A stretch of DNA of 64,000 bases, taken from contig JACJWG010000010.1 of NCBI GenBank assembly GCA_020637235.1, forward strand, positions 62,001 to 126,000, written 5' to 3'. The notes below the pieces were generated by a model. That model ran no database searches. It was not told where the DNA came from and saw nothing but the letters and a program-made list of their open reading frames with translations. Source of the stretch: Acidimicrobiaceae bacterium. GTDB taxonomy: Bacteria > Actinomycetota > Acidimicrobiia > Acidimicrobiales > Ilumatobacteraceae. Each line of letters starts with the position of its first letter. The stretch's first letter is position 1. This document shows, piece by piece, positions 54,199-62,417 of this stretch. The position numbers and the translations under genes are program-made.

Positions 54199-55800
54199 AT
54201 GGAACGTTCGGCCCCGCCTGCCGACTGCACCTGGGGTGCCTACACCGAGGAAGGCCCGTGGGTGCTCGAACGCGAGCACATCCGATGGATGCCGATCGCG
54301 TCGCGCCTGCGCGACGCGGCACGGGCCGAGGTGCCGGTGCTCACCCGCCCCTCGACGGTGCCGCCCGGCGCACGCGTCGTCACGGTGGTCCGCGAGCTCG
54401 GCGGCGCCGTCGCGCCGTGGATGTGGGCGAAGCGGCGCGGGCGGTTCGCCACCGGCGAGGCCAGCCGTGCCGACATCTCCCGACGTCTGCGTCAGGCCGC
54501 CGAACGTCTCGGCGCCACGTACATCAAGCTCGGCCAGATCATCTCGAGCGGTGAGGGCCTGTTCCCCGCCGAGCTGGTGACCGAGTTCAAGCTGTGCCGC
54601 GATCAGGTGCCGGCCGAGCCGTTCGACGTGGTGCGCACCACGGTGGAGGCCGACCTCGGTGGCCGACTCGAGGACCTCTTCGCCTCGTTCGACACCACGC
54701 CGCTGGCCGCGGCATCGATCGCCCAGGTGCACGCGGCCGTCCTGCACACCGGTGAAGAGGTGGTGGTGAAGGTGCAGCGTCCGAGCGTCAGCCAGTTCGT
54801 GCGCAAGGACCTGCGGGTGATGGCGTGGCTCGCACCGCACCTGGTCGGGCGGATCCCGATCGCCGCGCTGGCCAACCCGCCGGCGTTGGTGGAGCTGTTC
54901 GCCGAGACCATCGTCGAAGAACTCGACTTCCGCATGGAAGCGGCCAACATGATCGACGTCGCGTCGATGCTGCACGAGCTGGGACAGACCGGCTACGTGG
55001 TGCCCCGTCCGCACCCGACGCTCGTCACCCGACGGGTGCTCGTGATGCAGCGCGTGCACGGGTTCAACTTCGACGACGTCGCCGGCATGAAGGACGCCGG
55101 CATCGACACCGAGCAGGTGGTGCGCACGGCGATGGTGGCGCTGATGGAGGGCGCCATGGTGTACGGCGTGTTCCACGGCGATCTGCACGGCGGCAACTTG
55201 TTCGTGCTGCGCGACGGCCGCACCGCGCTGCTCGACTTCGGCATCGTCGGCCGGCTCACCGGCGAGCGACGCCTCGCGTTCTTGCGGATGATGCTGTCGG
55301 CCACCACCAACGACGTCCGGGGCCAGATGGCGGCGATGCGCGACCTCGGTGCACTGCCCGCCGACACCGACCTCGAGGCGGTGATCGCCGACCTGCGGCT
55401 CGACCTGCCGCCGATCGACCCCACCACGCTCACCGGCGAAGAGCTCGTCGCCGAGGTGCAGCGGGTCGTGAAGGCACTGCTCGGCTACGGCGCACGGATG
55501 CCGAAGGAGCTGATGCTCTACGTGAAGAACATGGTGTTCCTCGACGGGGCGATGGCGCGACTCGCCCCCGACCTCGACCTGATCGGCGAGATCGCGAAGA
55601 TCTCGATGATGTTCGCCGAGCGCCACGGCGAACGCCTCGGCCGCGAGCTCGGCATCGACCACACCGCGGTCGAGATGAACATGGACGGCGTCAAGGCGAG
55701 CTTCGGGGTGGACGCCACCACCGAGTCGCTCACCTACCGCGAGCTGCAGGCGCGCCGCGAGCTCATCAGCAAGCGCATGCGCGACCACGTCGCCCGCTGA
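54199..55800 (+). CDS. ABC1/UbiB-family atypical kinase
   Basis: 533 residues. LGATYIKLGQIISS is the KxGQ motif, TPLAAASIAQVHAAVL the Ala-rich loop (AAAS), VVVKVQRP the Lys of ATP binding, GVFHGDLHGGNLFV the catalytic HGDLHxGN, and ALLDFGIVGRL the DFG motif. The family supports lipid or isoprenoid-quinone metabolism in membranes; UbiB-type function is inferred only. ATG 54199 is preferred to GTG 54193 by leaderless spacing. A perfect hairpin follows the stop. Confidence 0.9.
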   Translation: MERSAPPADCTWGAYTEEGPWVLEREHIRWMPIASRLRDAARAEVPVLTRPSTVPPGARVVTVVRELGGAVAPWMWAKRRGRFATGEASRADISRRLRQAAERLGATYIKLGQIISSGEGLFPAELVTEFKLCRDQVPAEPFDVVRTTVEADLGGRLEDLFASFDTTPLAAASIAQVHAAVLHTGEEVVVKVQRPSVSQFVRKDLRVMAWLAPHLVGRIPIAALANPPALVELFAETIVEELDFRMEAANMIDVASMLHELGQTGYVVPRPHPTLVTRRVLVMQRVHGFNFDDVAGMKDAGIDTEQVVRTAMVALMEGAMVYGVFHGDLHGGNLFVLRDGRTALLDFGIVGRLTGERRLAFLRMMLSATTNDVRGQMAAMRDLGALPADTDLEAVIADLRLDLPPIDPTTLTGEELVAEVQRVVKALLGYGARMPKELMLYVKNMVFLDGAMARLAPDLDLIGEIAKISMMFAERHGERLGRELGIDHTAVEMNMDGVKASFGVDATTESLTYRELQARRELISKRMRDHVAR

Positions 55801-55807
55801 CCCGACC

Positions 55808-55854
55808 CCTTCGTGAGCCGGATGCGCAGCCGGTGCGCATCCGGCTCACGAAGG
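55808..55854 (+). terminator. Perfect 21-bp inverted repeat between the kinase and nucS
   Basis: Arms 55808-55828 and 55834-55854 are exact inverse complements (21 bases), loop GCCGG. It begins seven bases after the kinase stop and ends 25 bases before nucS. There is no T-run. It probably ends the kinase transcript, or it is a small palindromic element. Confidence 0.6.
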
Positions 55855-55879
55855 TGCGTGGCCTAACGTGGGGGCCCTC

Positions 55880-56539
55880 ATGCGTCTGGTCATCGCTCGC
55901 TGTTCCGTCGACTACGCCGGTCGACTCACCGCCCACCTGCCCGAGGCCACCCGGCTGATCATGGTGAAGCACGACGGCTGTGTCGCCATCCACGCCGACG
56001 GCGGGGCCTACAAGCCGCTCAACTGGATGAACGCCCCGAACACGCTCGCCGATCGTGGCGACCACTGGGTGGTCACCAACCCCAAGGGCGAGACGCTCAC
56101 GATCACCTTGCACGAGGTGATGAGCGACTCGGCCCACGAGTTCGGCGAGGATCCGGGCCTGCAGAAAGACGGTGTCGAGGCGCACCTGCAGGAGCTGCTC
56201 GCCGCCTCACCACAGGCGATCGAGGACGGGCTCACCCTCGTTCGCCGCGAGTACCCGACGGCGATCGGTCCGATCGACCTGGTGTGCCGCGACACCGGCG
56301 GCCAGGTGGTGGCGATCGAGGTGAAGCGCCGGGGCGAGATCGACGGCGTCGAGCAGCTCACCCGCTACATCGACCGTCTGCACCTCGACAGTTCGCTCGG
56401 CCAGGTGCGCGGCGTGTTCGTGGCCCAGGTGGTGAAGCCACAGGCCCGGGTGCTCGCCGAAGCCCGCGGTTACCGAGTCGTGGAAGTCGACTACGACGAG
56501 CTGCGCGGGATGCGTCCCGACGAGTTGCGCCTGTTCTGA
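55880..56539 (+). CDS. nucS: Mismatch endonuclease NucS/EndoMS
   Basis: 219 residues. MRLVIARCSVDYAGRLTAHLP start, KPLNWMNAPN, and the C-terminal RecB-like nuclease core IDLVCRDTGGQVVAIEVKRRGEIDGVEQLTRY with the D-ExK active site. NucS is the main mismatch-repair nuclease in actinobacteria, which lack MutS/MutL. It ends DELRGMRPDELRLF, where LRLF is the likely sliding-clamp-binding tail. ATG 55880 is chosen from the family's start; GTG 55868 is possible. Confidence 0.95.
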   Translation: MRLVIARCSVDYAGRLTAHLPEATRLIMVKHDGCVAIHADGGAYKPLNWMNAPNTLADRGDHWVVTNPKGETLTITLHEVMSDSAHEFGEDPGLQKDGVEAHLQELLAASPQAIEDGLTLVRREYPTAIGPIDLVCRDTGGQVVAIEVKRRGEIDGVEQLTRYIDRLHLDSSLGQVRGVFVAQVVKPQARVLAEARGYRVVEVDYDELRGMRPDELRLF

Positions 56540-56552
56540 CGATCGCATCCAC

Positions 56553-56558
56553 CACAAT
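56553..56558 (+). promoter_or_regulatory. -10 hexamer CACAAT, leaderless start of manA
   Basis: CACAAT, six bases, ATG at 56565; this favours ATG 56565 over the GTG three bases earlier. Confidence 0.5.
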
Positions 56559-56564
56559 GGCGTG

Positions 56565-57617
56565 ATGCAGCGGGTGTCGGGGGTCGTGCAGCACTATGCG
56601 TGGGGCGACCGTGACGTCCTGCCCACACTGCTCGATGCGTCACCCGACGGCCGCCCGTGGGCCGAGCTCTGGTTGGGCACACATCCGGGCGGTCCGTCCA
56701 CCGTGGGCGACGGCGCGCCGCTGGCCGACGTCGCCGGCGAACTGCCCTACCTGTTGAAGGTGCTCACCGCCGCCGAGGCCCTGTCGCTGCAGACACATCC
56801 GAGCGACGAGCAGGCCCGCAGCGGGTTCGCCCGCGAGGAGGCCGCCGGGATCCCCCGCGACGCCCCCACCCGCGTGTACCGCGACCCGTTCGCGAAGCCC
56901 GAACTCATCTGTGCGCTCACCTCGTTCGATGCGCTCTGCGGGTTCCGTCCGGTGCACGTGTCGGCGGCGCTGCTCGACGATCTCGGCCTGCGCGACCTGG
57001 CCGCACGCTTGCGCGGCGAGGGGCTCTCGGCGATGGTCGCGGCGATCTACCGTCGACAGGTGCCGATCGAGCCGATCGTCGCGGCGTGCATCGGCCGAGT
57101 GGAGGTGGAGGCGCGGCTCGTCGCCCGGTTGGCCGAGCAGTACCCCCTCGATCCGAGCGTCGCCGTCACACTGCTGCTGCACCGTGTGCAGCTGACGCCG
57201 GGCGAGGCGATCTTCCTGGGTCCGGGCAATCTCCACGCCTACCTGTCGGGGGCCGGGGTCGAGATCATGTCCGCCAGCGACAACGTGGTGCGCGGCGGGA
57301 TGACCACCAAGCACGTCGACGTCGACGAACTGCTCGCCGTGCTCGACATCCGCCCGATCGCCGATCCCCGCGTCACGCCTGTCGAGGACGCCCCCGGCCG
57401 CTGGCGGTACGACACGCCCGGCACCCCGTTCCGGCTGTGGCGGATCGAAGTCGCCGGCACGTGCGAGCACACCGCCACGGGCCGCGAGCTGCTGCTGTGC
57501 ACCGACGGCGCCACCGATGTGCTCGGCCGCGGCCAGACGCTGTTGCTGATGCCCGGCGAGACCGTCCGCCTCGCGGGGATCGCGACCGTGTTCCGGGCAG
57601 AGGAGATCGACGTCTGA
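56565..57617 (+). CDS. manA: Mannose-6-phosphate isomerase, class I
   Basis: 350 residues. SGVVQHYAWGDRD start, AELWLGTHPGGPS, LSLQTHPSDEQARSGFAREEAAG (zinc ligands Gln/His), KPELICALT (Glu), and FLGPGNLHAYLSGAGVEIMSASDNVVRGGMTTKHVDVDEL with the His and catalytic Arg. It converts fructose-6-P and mannose-6-P, feeding GDP-mannose. ATG 56565 is chosen by the leaderless hexamer. Between nucS and the repeat region. Confidence 0.95.
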   Translation: MQRVSGVVQHYAWGDRDVLPTLLDASPDGRPWAELWLGTHPGGPSTVGDGAPLADVAGELPYLLKVLTAAEALSLQTHPSDEQARSGFAREEAAGIPRDAPTRVYRDPFAKPELICALTSFDALCGFRPVHVSAALLDDLGLRDLAARLRGEGLSAMVAAIYRRQVPIEPIVAACIGRVEVEARLVARLAEQYPLDPSVAVTLLLHRVQLTPGEAIFLGPGNLHAYLSGAGVEIMSASDNVVRGGMTTKHVDVDELLAVLDIRPIADPRVTPVEDAPGRWRYDTPGTPFRLWRIEVAGTCEHTATGRELLLCTDGATDVLGRGQTLLLMPGETVRLAGIATVFRAEEIDV

Positions 57618-57631
57618 CGATCGCCCACCAG

Positions 57632-57768
57632 GTCCTGGGCGCCGCTCGAGGACGAACCACCTGGTCGCTCGGACTCACTGGCACCCGGGAGCGATTCCCG
57701 AGTGTTCGGGGTGCCAGGGATCGCTCACCGCCCCAGGTCGGCCGAGACGACTGGCGCCCAGGAACGTC
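57632..57768. repeat. Third locus of the 72-bp intergenic repeat
   Basis: Two units: one beginning GTCCTGGGCGCC at 57632 and one with GGGTGCCAGGGA at 57709. GGGCGCC and GGGTGCC are exactly 72 bases apart. Units end in GGCACCCGGG and GGCGCCCAGGAACG. Unit 2 shares GGGTGCCAGGG..CGCTCAC..CCGAG with unit 3 of the 30651 array. It occupies the gap between the converging manA and phosphorylase genes. Confidence 0.82.
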
Positions 57769-57774
57769 GCGGCG

Positions 57775-58536
57775 CTACAGCCTGATCGCCGCGTCGAGCG
57801 CGAGGTCGAGCAGGCGTTCGCGAGCGGAGTGCTGGCCGTTCCAGTCGCGGTGATCCCACTCGGCGGCGCTCACGTCGTCGCCGGCGTACAGCAACTGGCC
57901 GTACACCGCACCGCGGAACGTCGCACAGGCGAACATCGCCGACGCCTCCATCTCCACCGTGATGCAGCCCTGCTCGCGTCGTCGCGCCACCTTCGCGGGC
58001 GTCTCGCGGTACACCGCGTCGGTCGTCCACGTGAGCCCACGATCGTGTGGCACCCCACCCGCGGAGAGTGCCTCGTCGATGGCGGCGACGGCCCGGGGAT
58101 GCGGCAGCACCGCCACGTCGGCCGGGGCGTAGTGGTAACTGGTGCCCTCGTCGCGGATCGCCCCCGTCGGCACGATCACGTGACCGACGTCGAACCCCGG
58201 CCGCACGATGCCCGCTCCCCCACACCCGATCACCTGTGTCGCGCCGAGCGCGACGAGGTCCTCGAGCGATCCGACGGCGGCCGGCGCGCCGACGGGCGGG
58301 TTGGTGAGCGCGACGTCGACGCCGCGGTGCGAGACCACGAAGATGCCGTGATCACCGTGTTCGAACCGGACGCGATGCACGGGTTCGAGCCCGGCCGTTC
58401 GGCGACGCACGACGTCGCCGAACCAGCACATCACCCCGCGAGTCGGGAAGCCGAGCTGTGGCCGGTACCGCCACGGGTTGATCACCGCTTCCTGCGCGGG
58501 GTCGAACTCGAACAGGGGGATGTCGTGGCTCGTCAC
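57775..58536 (-). CDS. Nucleoside phosphorylase (uridine phosphorylase-like)
   Basis: 253 residues, PNP/UDP-phosphorylase type I fold. GATQVIGCGGAGIVRPGFDVGHVIVPTGAIRDEGTSYHY (phosphate and base contacts) and CITVEMEASAMFACATFRG (ribose contact Glu-Met-Glu) are characteristic. It splits uridine or a related nucleoside to the base and ribose-1-phosphate in salvage; the exact nucleoside is uncertain. The GTG at 58536 overlaps the stop of a short upstream reading frame by GTGA. The 3' end abuts the repeat locus. Confidence 0.87.
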   Translation of the reverse strand: MTSHDIPLFEFDPAQEAVINPWRYRPQLGFPTRGVMCWFGDVVRRRTAGLEPVHRVRFEHGDHGIFVVSHRGVDVALTNPPVGAPAAVGSLEDLVALGATQVIGCGGAGIVRPGFDVGHVIVPTGAIRDEGTSYHYAPADVAVLPHPRAVAAIDEALSAGGVPHDRGLTWTTDAVYRETPAKVARRREQGCITVEMEASAMFACATFRGAVYGQLLYAGDDVSAAEWDHRDWNGQHSARERLLDLALDAAIRL

Positions 58537-58565
58537 GAGTTCGCCAGCACCGCAGCGTCGGTCAC
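58533..58565 (-). other. Ten-residue upstream reading frame coupled to the phosphorylase
   Basis: GTG ACC GAC ... TCG TGA encodes VTDAAVLANS; its TGA overlaps the phosphorylase GTG by the GTGA pattern. A TAGGGT (58574-58579, minus) lies eight bases before this GTG, so ribosomes may load here and re-start on the phosphorylase. Not proved to be translated. Confidence 0.4.
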
Positions 58566-58598
58566 GGGGGCGAACCCTACCGGTCGCCCGAGAGGGGA

Positions 58599-59840
58599 TC
58601 AGGCGTTGCCGATGGTGCGGCGGATCTCGACGATCCGCTCGTTCGAGTGGTTCGCGTCGAGGCCCTGGTCGTCGAGGAGCTTGTCGCGGTCCTTCGCGGC
58701 CTCGCGCTCGGCGAGCGTGGTGTCGACGCGGGCGATCGCTGCATCGGTGCCGTGCTCGTGGATGAACGCCGCCCACTCGACGAGCGCCTCGACCATCTCG
58801 GCCTCGGGCACCACGGCGACGTTGCGGCCCTTCACGAACAGGTGGCCGCGCTTGTTGCCGGCGGCGATCCCGAGATCGGCCTCGCGCGCCTCGCCCGGAC
58901 CGTTGACCACGCAACCCATCACGGCCACCTGCAACGGGATCTTGCGGTCGCCGAACGCCTGCATCGCCCGGTTGGCGACGTCGATCACATCGATCTCGGC
59001 ACGACCACAGCTCGGGCACGCGATCAGGTCGACGTTCTTGCGTTCGCGCAGGCCCAGCGCCTCGAGCAGTTGACGGCCGGCGCGCGCCTCCTCCACCGGA
59101 TCGGCGGTGAGCGAGTACCGGATCGTGTCGCCGATGCCCTCCATCAGCAACGTGGCGATGCCGGCCGTCGCCTTCACGAGACCGGCGGGCGGCGGCCCGG
59201 CCTCGGTGACCCCGAGGTGCAACGGCGCGTCGGTGGCCTCGCTCAGCTGCCGGTAGGCCTCCACCATCAGCGGCACGCTCGACGCCTTCACACTGATCTT
59301 GTAGTCGTGGAAGTCGACGTCTTCGAAGTAGGCGATCTCCTGCAACGCGCTCTCGACCATCGCTTCGGGGCGGATGCCGCCGTACTTGTCGTACAGCGAC
59401 GGATCGAGCGAGCCGCCGTTGACGCCGATGCGGATCGGGATGCCACGATCCTTGGCCTCGGCAGCCACGGCCTTGATGTGCTCGGGTCGGCGGATGTTGC
59501 CCGGGTTGAGCCGCAGGCCGTGCACGCCGGCCTCCATCGCGGCGAGCGCCATCTTGTACTGGTGATGGATGTCGGCGATCACCGGGATCGGTGAGCGCGG
59601 CACGATCTGGGCGAGGCCCTCGGCGGCCTCGGCCTCGTTGCAGGTGCAGCGCACGATGTCGCAGCCGGCCGCGGCGAGGGCGTAGATCTGCTGCAGCGTG
59701 CCGTTGACGTCGGCGGTCTTGGTGACGGTCATCGACTGCACCGTCACCGGCGCGTCGCCACCGACGGCCACCTTGCCGACATGGATCTGACGGGTCCGAC
59801 GGCGCTCGAAGCGAGCACCCGGGGCGGCGGGAGCGTTCAC
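58599..59840 (-). CDS. ispG: 4-hydroxy-3-methylbut-2-enyl-diphosphate synthase (IspG/GcpE)
   Basis: 413 residues. It converts MEcPP to HMBPP with a 4Fe-4S cluster in the MEP isoprenoid pathway. QSMTVTKTADVNGTLQQI and HYQYK-like PVIADIHHQYKMAL belong to the TIM barrel; CPSCGRAEID and GCVVNGPGEAREADLGIA are the iron-sulfur cysteines. The C-terminal extension after the cluster domain (about residues 370-413) is charged. Starts at GTG 59840, with CACACT at leaderless distance. dxr and rseP lie upstream in the same direction. Confidence 0.95.
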   Translation of the reverse strand: MNAPAAPGARFERRRTRQIHVGKVAVGGDAPVTVQSMTVTKTADVNGTLQQIYALAAAGCDIVRCTCNEAEAAEGLAQIVPRSPIPVIADIHHQYKMALAAMEAGVHGLRLNPGNIRRPEHIKAVAAEAKDRGIPIRIGVNGGSLDPSLYDKYGGIRPEAMVESALQEIAYFEDVDFHDYKISVKASSVPLMVEAYRQLSEATDAPLHLGVTEAGPPPAGLVKATAGIATLLMEGIGDTIRYSLTADPVEEARAGRQLLEALGLRERKNVDLIACPSCGRAEIDVIDVANRAMQAFGDRKIPLQVAVMGCVVNGPGEAREADLGIAAGNKRGHLFVKGRNVAVVPEAEMVEALVEWAAFIHEHGTDAAIARVDTTLAEREAAKDRDKLLDDQGLDANHSNERIVEIRRTIGNA

Positions 59841-59846
59841 GTCACC

Positions 59847-59852
59847 AGTGTG
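59847..59852 (-). promoter_or_regulatory. -10 hexamer CACACT, leaderless start of ispG
   Basis: Minus strand CACACT, six bases, then GTG at 59840. It lies in the 29-base gap behind rseP, so ispG may have its own promoter besides read-through. Confidence 0.5.
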
Positions 59853-59869
59853 CCAGCGACTCGGGCCGC

Positions 59870-61195
59870 TCAGCCGCCGATCGGCCGCACGATGTCGAGG
59901 TACAGGCCGGTGAGGAACATGAACGCCAACAGCCCGATCATCGTCATCGCGACCGGCACCATCTTGCTCACGTCGGCGCGATACGGCACACCGCCCCGGC
60001 GGGTGCGGATGCGCTCGTAGGTGGCGATCGCCGCATGGCCGCCGTCGAACGGCAACATCGGGAACAGGTTGATCACACCGACGAAGACGTTGACGCCGGC
60101 GAGCAGGGCGATGATCCCGGCCAGGCCGTCCTCGTCGCCGAGCAGGCCGCTGAAGCGCGAGACACCGACGACCGTGGTGGGCCGCGAGCCGAGGTCCTCG
60201 TTGGTCCCGACCAGGTGCTCGTACACGTTGACCGGGTTGAGCACCTTCACGACGCCGCCGACCGCCTGGCCGAGCGCTCCGGTGAGGTCGGTGACGGTCC
60301 GGCTCGCCGCCTCGCCCACGCCGAGCTGCTGGTAGTCGGCCTCCGAGCGGCTCGAGGTGCCCATGTAGGCCTTGCCGAACGCCGGCCCCTCGTTCGGGTT
60401 GCTGCCGAGGCCGATCTCGAGTTCGAGCACCTGGCCGTCGCGCTCGACCACCACCGGCACGATGTCGCCCGGCGAGTGCGACTGCACCAGCTCGATGTAC
60501 CGCTCGGACGACGCCGGCGTGACGCCGTCGAACGACAGCACGATGTCGCCGTCGCGCATGCCGCCCTCCGAGGCGGGGTCGCCCGGGTTCACCACGGCGA
60601 CCTCCACCCGACCGGTCTCCTCCAGGCGCCCCTTGGTGGTGTACAGCCCGAACAGCAGCACCACCGCGATGATCATGTGCATCAGCGAGCCGGCGGTGAT
60701 CACGAGCATGCGGCGCGGATAGCTCTGGTTCCGGTAGGCCCGCGGCTCGTCGGCGGGATCGACCTCGTCGAGGTTGTTCATGCCGATGATCCGCACGAAC
60801 GCACCGAGCGGCAACAGACGGATGCCGTACTCCGTCTCGCCCCGACGGAAGCTCCACAGCTTCGGGCCCATGAACAAGAAGAACTGGGTGGCCTTCATGC
60901 CCGTCCATCGGGCCGTGACGAAGTGACCGACCTCGTGCAGGAAGACACACACCAGCAGGCCGAGCACGAACAGCAACGCCCACGGGCTGGCGATGCCGAG
61001 CAGGACCAGCAACGCGACGATGCCGAGCAGGCCGACGATCGCTCGGGGGCCGCCGGCGAGGTCGGGCTCGCCCGACTGGTCGCTGGCACCGCCGGCGAGC
61101 ATCTCGTTGCGGAACTTCTGATAGCCGGACTCGCCCGCGGCGGACGAGGCCGGCGGGACCGGCGGTGGTGGGGGTGGCGGCAAGGTCTGGCTCAT
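59870..61195 (-). CDS. Site-2 intramembrane metalloprotease RseP/Rip1
   Basis: 441 residues. A Pro-rich cytoplasmic N-terminus (MSQTLPPPPPPP..., about 50 residues), first helix with HEVGH (87-91) zinc motif, a PDZ domain (about 195-265, EVAVVNPGDPASEGGMRDGDIVLSFDG), and LFPMLPFDGGH near the end, which carries the third zinc ligand Asp. It cuts anti-sigma factors or other membrane proteins, as Rip1 does in mycobacteria. Between dxr and ispG as in mycobacteria; 22 bases behind dxr. Confidence 0.93.
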   Translation of the reverse strand: MSQTLPPPPPPPVPPASSAAGESGYQKFRNEMLAGGASDQSGEPDLAGGPRAIVGLLGIVALLVLLGIASPWALLFVLGLLVCVFLHEVGHFVTARWTGMKATQFFLFMGPKLWSFRRGETEYGIRLLPLGAFVRIIGMNNLDEVDPADEPRAYRNQSYPRRMLVITAGSLMHMIIAVVLLFGLYTTKGRLEETGRVEVAVVNPGDPASEGGMRDGDIVLSFDGVTPASSERYIELVQSHSPGDIVPVVVERDGQVLELEIGLGSNPNEGPAFGKAYMGTSSRSEADYQQLGVGEAASRTVTDLTGALGQAVGGVVKVLNPVNVYEHLVGTNEDLGSRPTTVVGVSRFSGLLGDEDGLAGIIALLAGVNVFVGVINLFPMLPFDGGHAAIATYERIRTRRGGVPYRADVSKMVPVAMTMIGLLAFMFLTGLYLDIVRPIGG

Positions 61196-61217
61196 GTGCG
61201 GTGGTCCTCGACTGTGA

Positions 61218-62369
61218 CTACGACGGCAGGCCCTCGATGACGAGGGAGGCGATGCGGCGCGCCCGTGCATCGGCGGCGACGATGTCGTCGACGGTTGCAT
61301 CGGCACCGGGCTCGAGGCGCTGGAGCGATTCGTCGCACACCTCGGCGATCTGCGGCCACCGCAGCCGCCCGGCGAGGAATGCGTCGACGGCGACCTCGTT
61401 CGAGGCGCTCAACCATGCCGGGGCGATGCTGCCGTGCCGACCCGCCTGGTAGGCGAGGTCGAGGCAGCGGAACGTGGCGCGGTCGGGCGGCTGGAAGTCG
61501 AGCCGTCCGAGCTCGGCCCAGTCGATCCGGCCGAACGGGGTGCCGATGCGCGCCGGATACGCGAGCGCGTACCCGATCGGGAGGCGCATGTCGGGCATCG
61601 ACAGCTGCGCCATCGTGCACCCGTCGGTGAACTCGACCATCGAGTGCACGACGCTCTGTGGATGCACCACCACCTCGATCCGGTCGAACGGGGTGCCGAA
61701 CAACTCGTGCGCCTCGATCACCTCGAGACCCTTGTTCATCAGCGTCGACGAGTCGATCGTGATCTTCGGGCCCATCTTCCACGTCGGATGCGCGAGAGCT
61801 TCGTCGACGGTGACCCGGGCGAGCGATGCGCCGTCACGACCGCGGAACGGTCCGCCGCTGGCGGTGAGCACCACCCGTGACACCTCACGGTCGGCGGCCA
61901 CGGACGAGCGCAGGCACTGGTGCACGGCACAGTGCTCGCTGTCGACCGGCACGATCTCGGCGCCCGGCAGCGAGCGCAACGGCTGTACCACCGGGCCGGC
62001 GGCGATGAGGCTCTCCTTGTTGGCGAGCGCGAGGCGACGTCCCGCTCGCAAGGTGGCCACCGTGACCGGCAGCCCGGCGAAGCCGACCACGGCGTTCACC
62101 ACCACGTCGGCCGGTTCCACCAGCGCGGTGAGATCGGCGACCACCTCCGCGAACGGCAGGGCCTCGGCCACCCGGGTGCGCTGTTCGGGATCGCCCACCG
62201 CGACGACCTTCGGACGGAACTCGAGCGCCTGTTCGATCAGGACGTCGGCGGACGAGCCGACACCGAGCGCGACGATCTCGTAGGCGTCGGCCTCCGCGCG
62301 CACGACCTCGAGGGTCTGGGTGCCGATGCTGCCGCTGCTGCCGGCGATGGCGACGCGGACGGCGGACAT
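61218..62369 (-). CDS. dxr: 1-deoxy-D-xylulose-5-phosphate reductoisomerase
   Basis: 383 residues. AGSSGSIGTQTLEVV is the NADPH-binding loop; ALANKESLIAAG, VDSEHCAVHQCL (metal-binding D, E) and LTASGGPFRGRDG with the Dxr signature, then HPTWKMGPKITIDSSTLMNKGLEVIEAHELF. It turns DXP into MEP, the first committed step of the MEP pathway. ATG at 62369 has CAGACT at leaderless spacing. Confidence 0.97.
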   Translation of the reverse strand: MSAVRVAIAGSSGSIGTQTLEVVRAEADAYEIVALGVGSSADVLIEQALEFRPKVVAVGDPEQRTRVAEALPFAEVVADLTALVEPADVVVNAVVGFAGLPVTVATLRAGRRLALANKESLIAAGPVVQPLRSLPGAEIVPVDSEHCAVHQCLRSSVAADREVSRVVLTASGGPFRGRDGASLARVTVDEALAHPTWKMGPKITIDSSTLMNKGLEVIEAHELFGTPFDRIEVVVHPQSVVHSMVEFTDGCTMAQLSMPDMRLPIGYALAYPARIGTPFGRIDWAELGRLDFQPPDRATFRCLDLAYQAGRHGSIAPAWLSASNEVAVDAFLAGRLRWPQIAEVCDESLQRLEPGADATVDDIVAADARARRIASLVIEGLPS

Positions 62370-62375
62370 GGCTCC

Positions 62376-62381
62376 AGTCTG
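62376..62381 (-). promoter_or_regulatory. -10 hexamer CAGACT, leaderless start of dxr
   Basis: CAGACT, six bases, ATG at 62369 on the minus strand. Confidence 0.55.
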
Positions 62382-62417
62382 GCAGCGGATCTGCTCAGTC
62401 GCCCGTCGGGGCGACGT

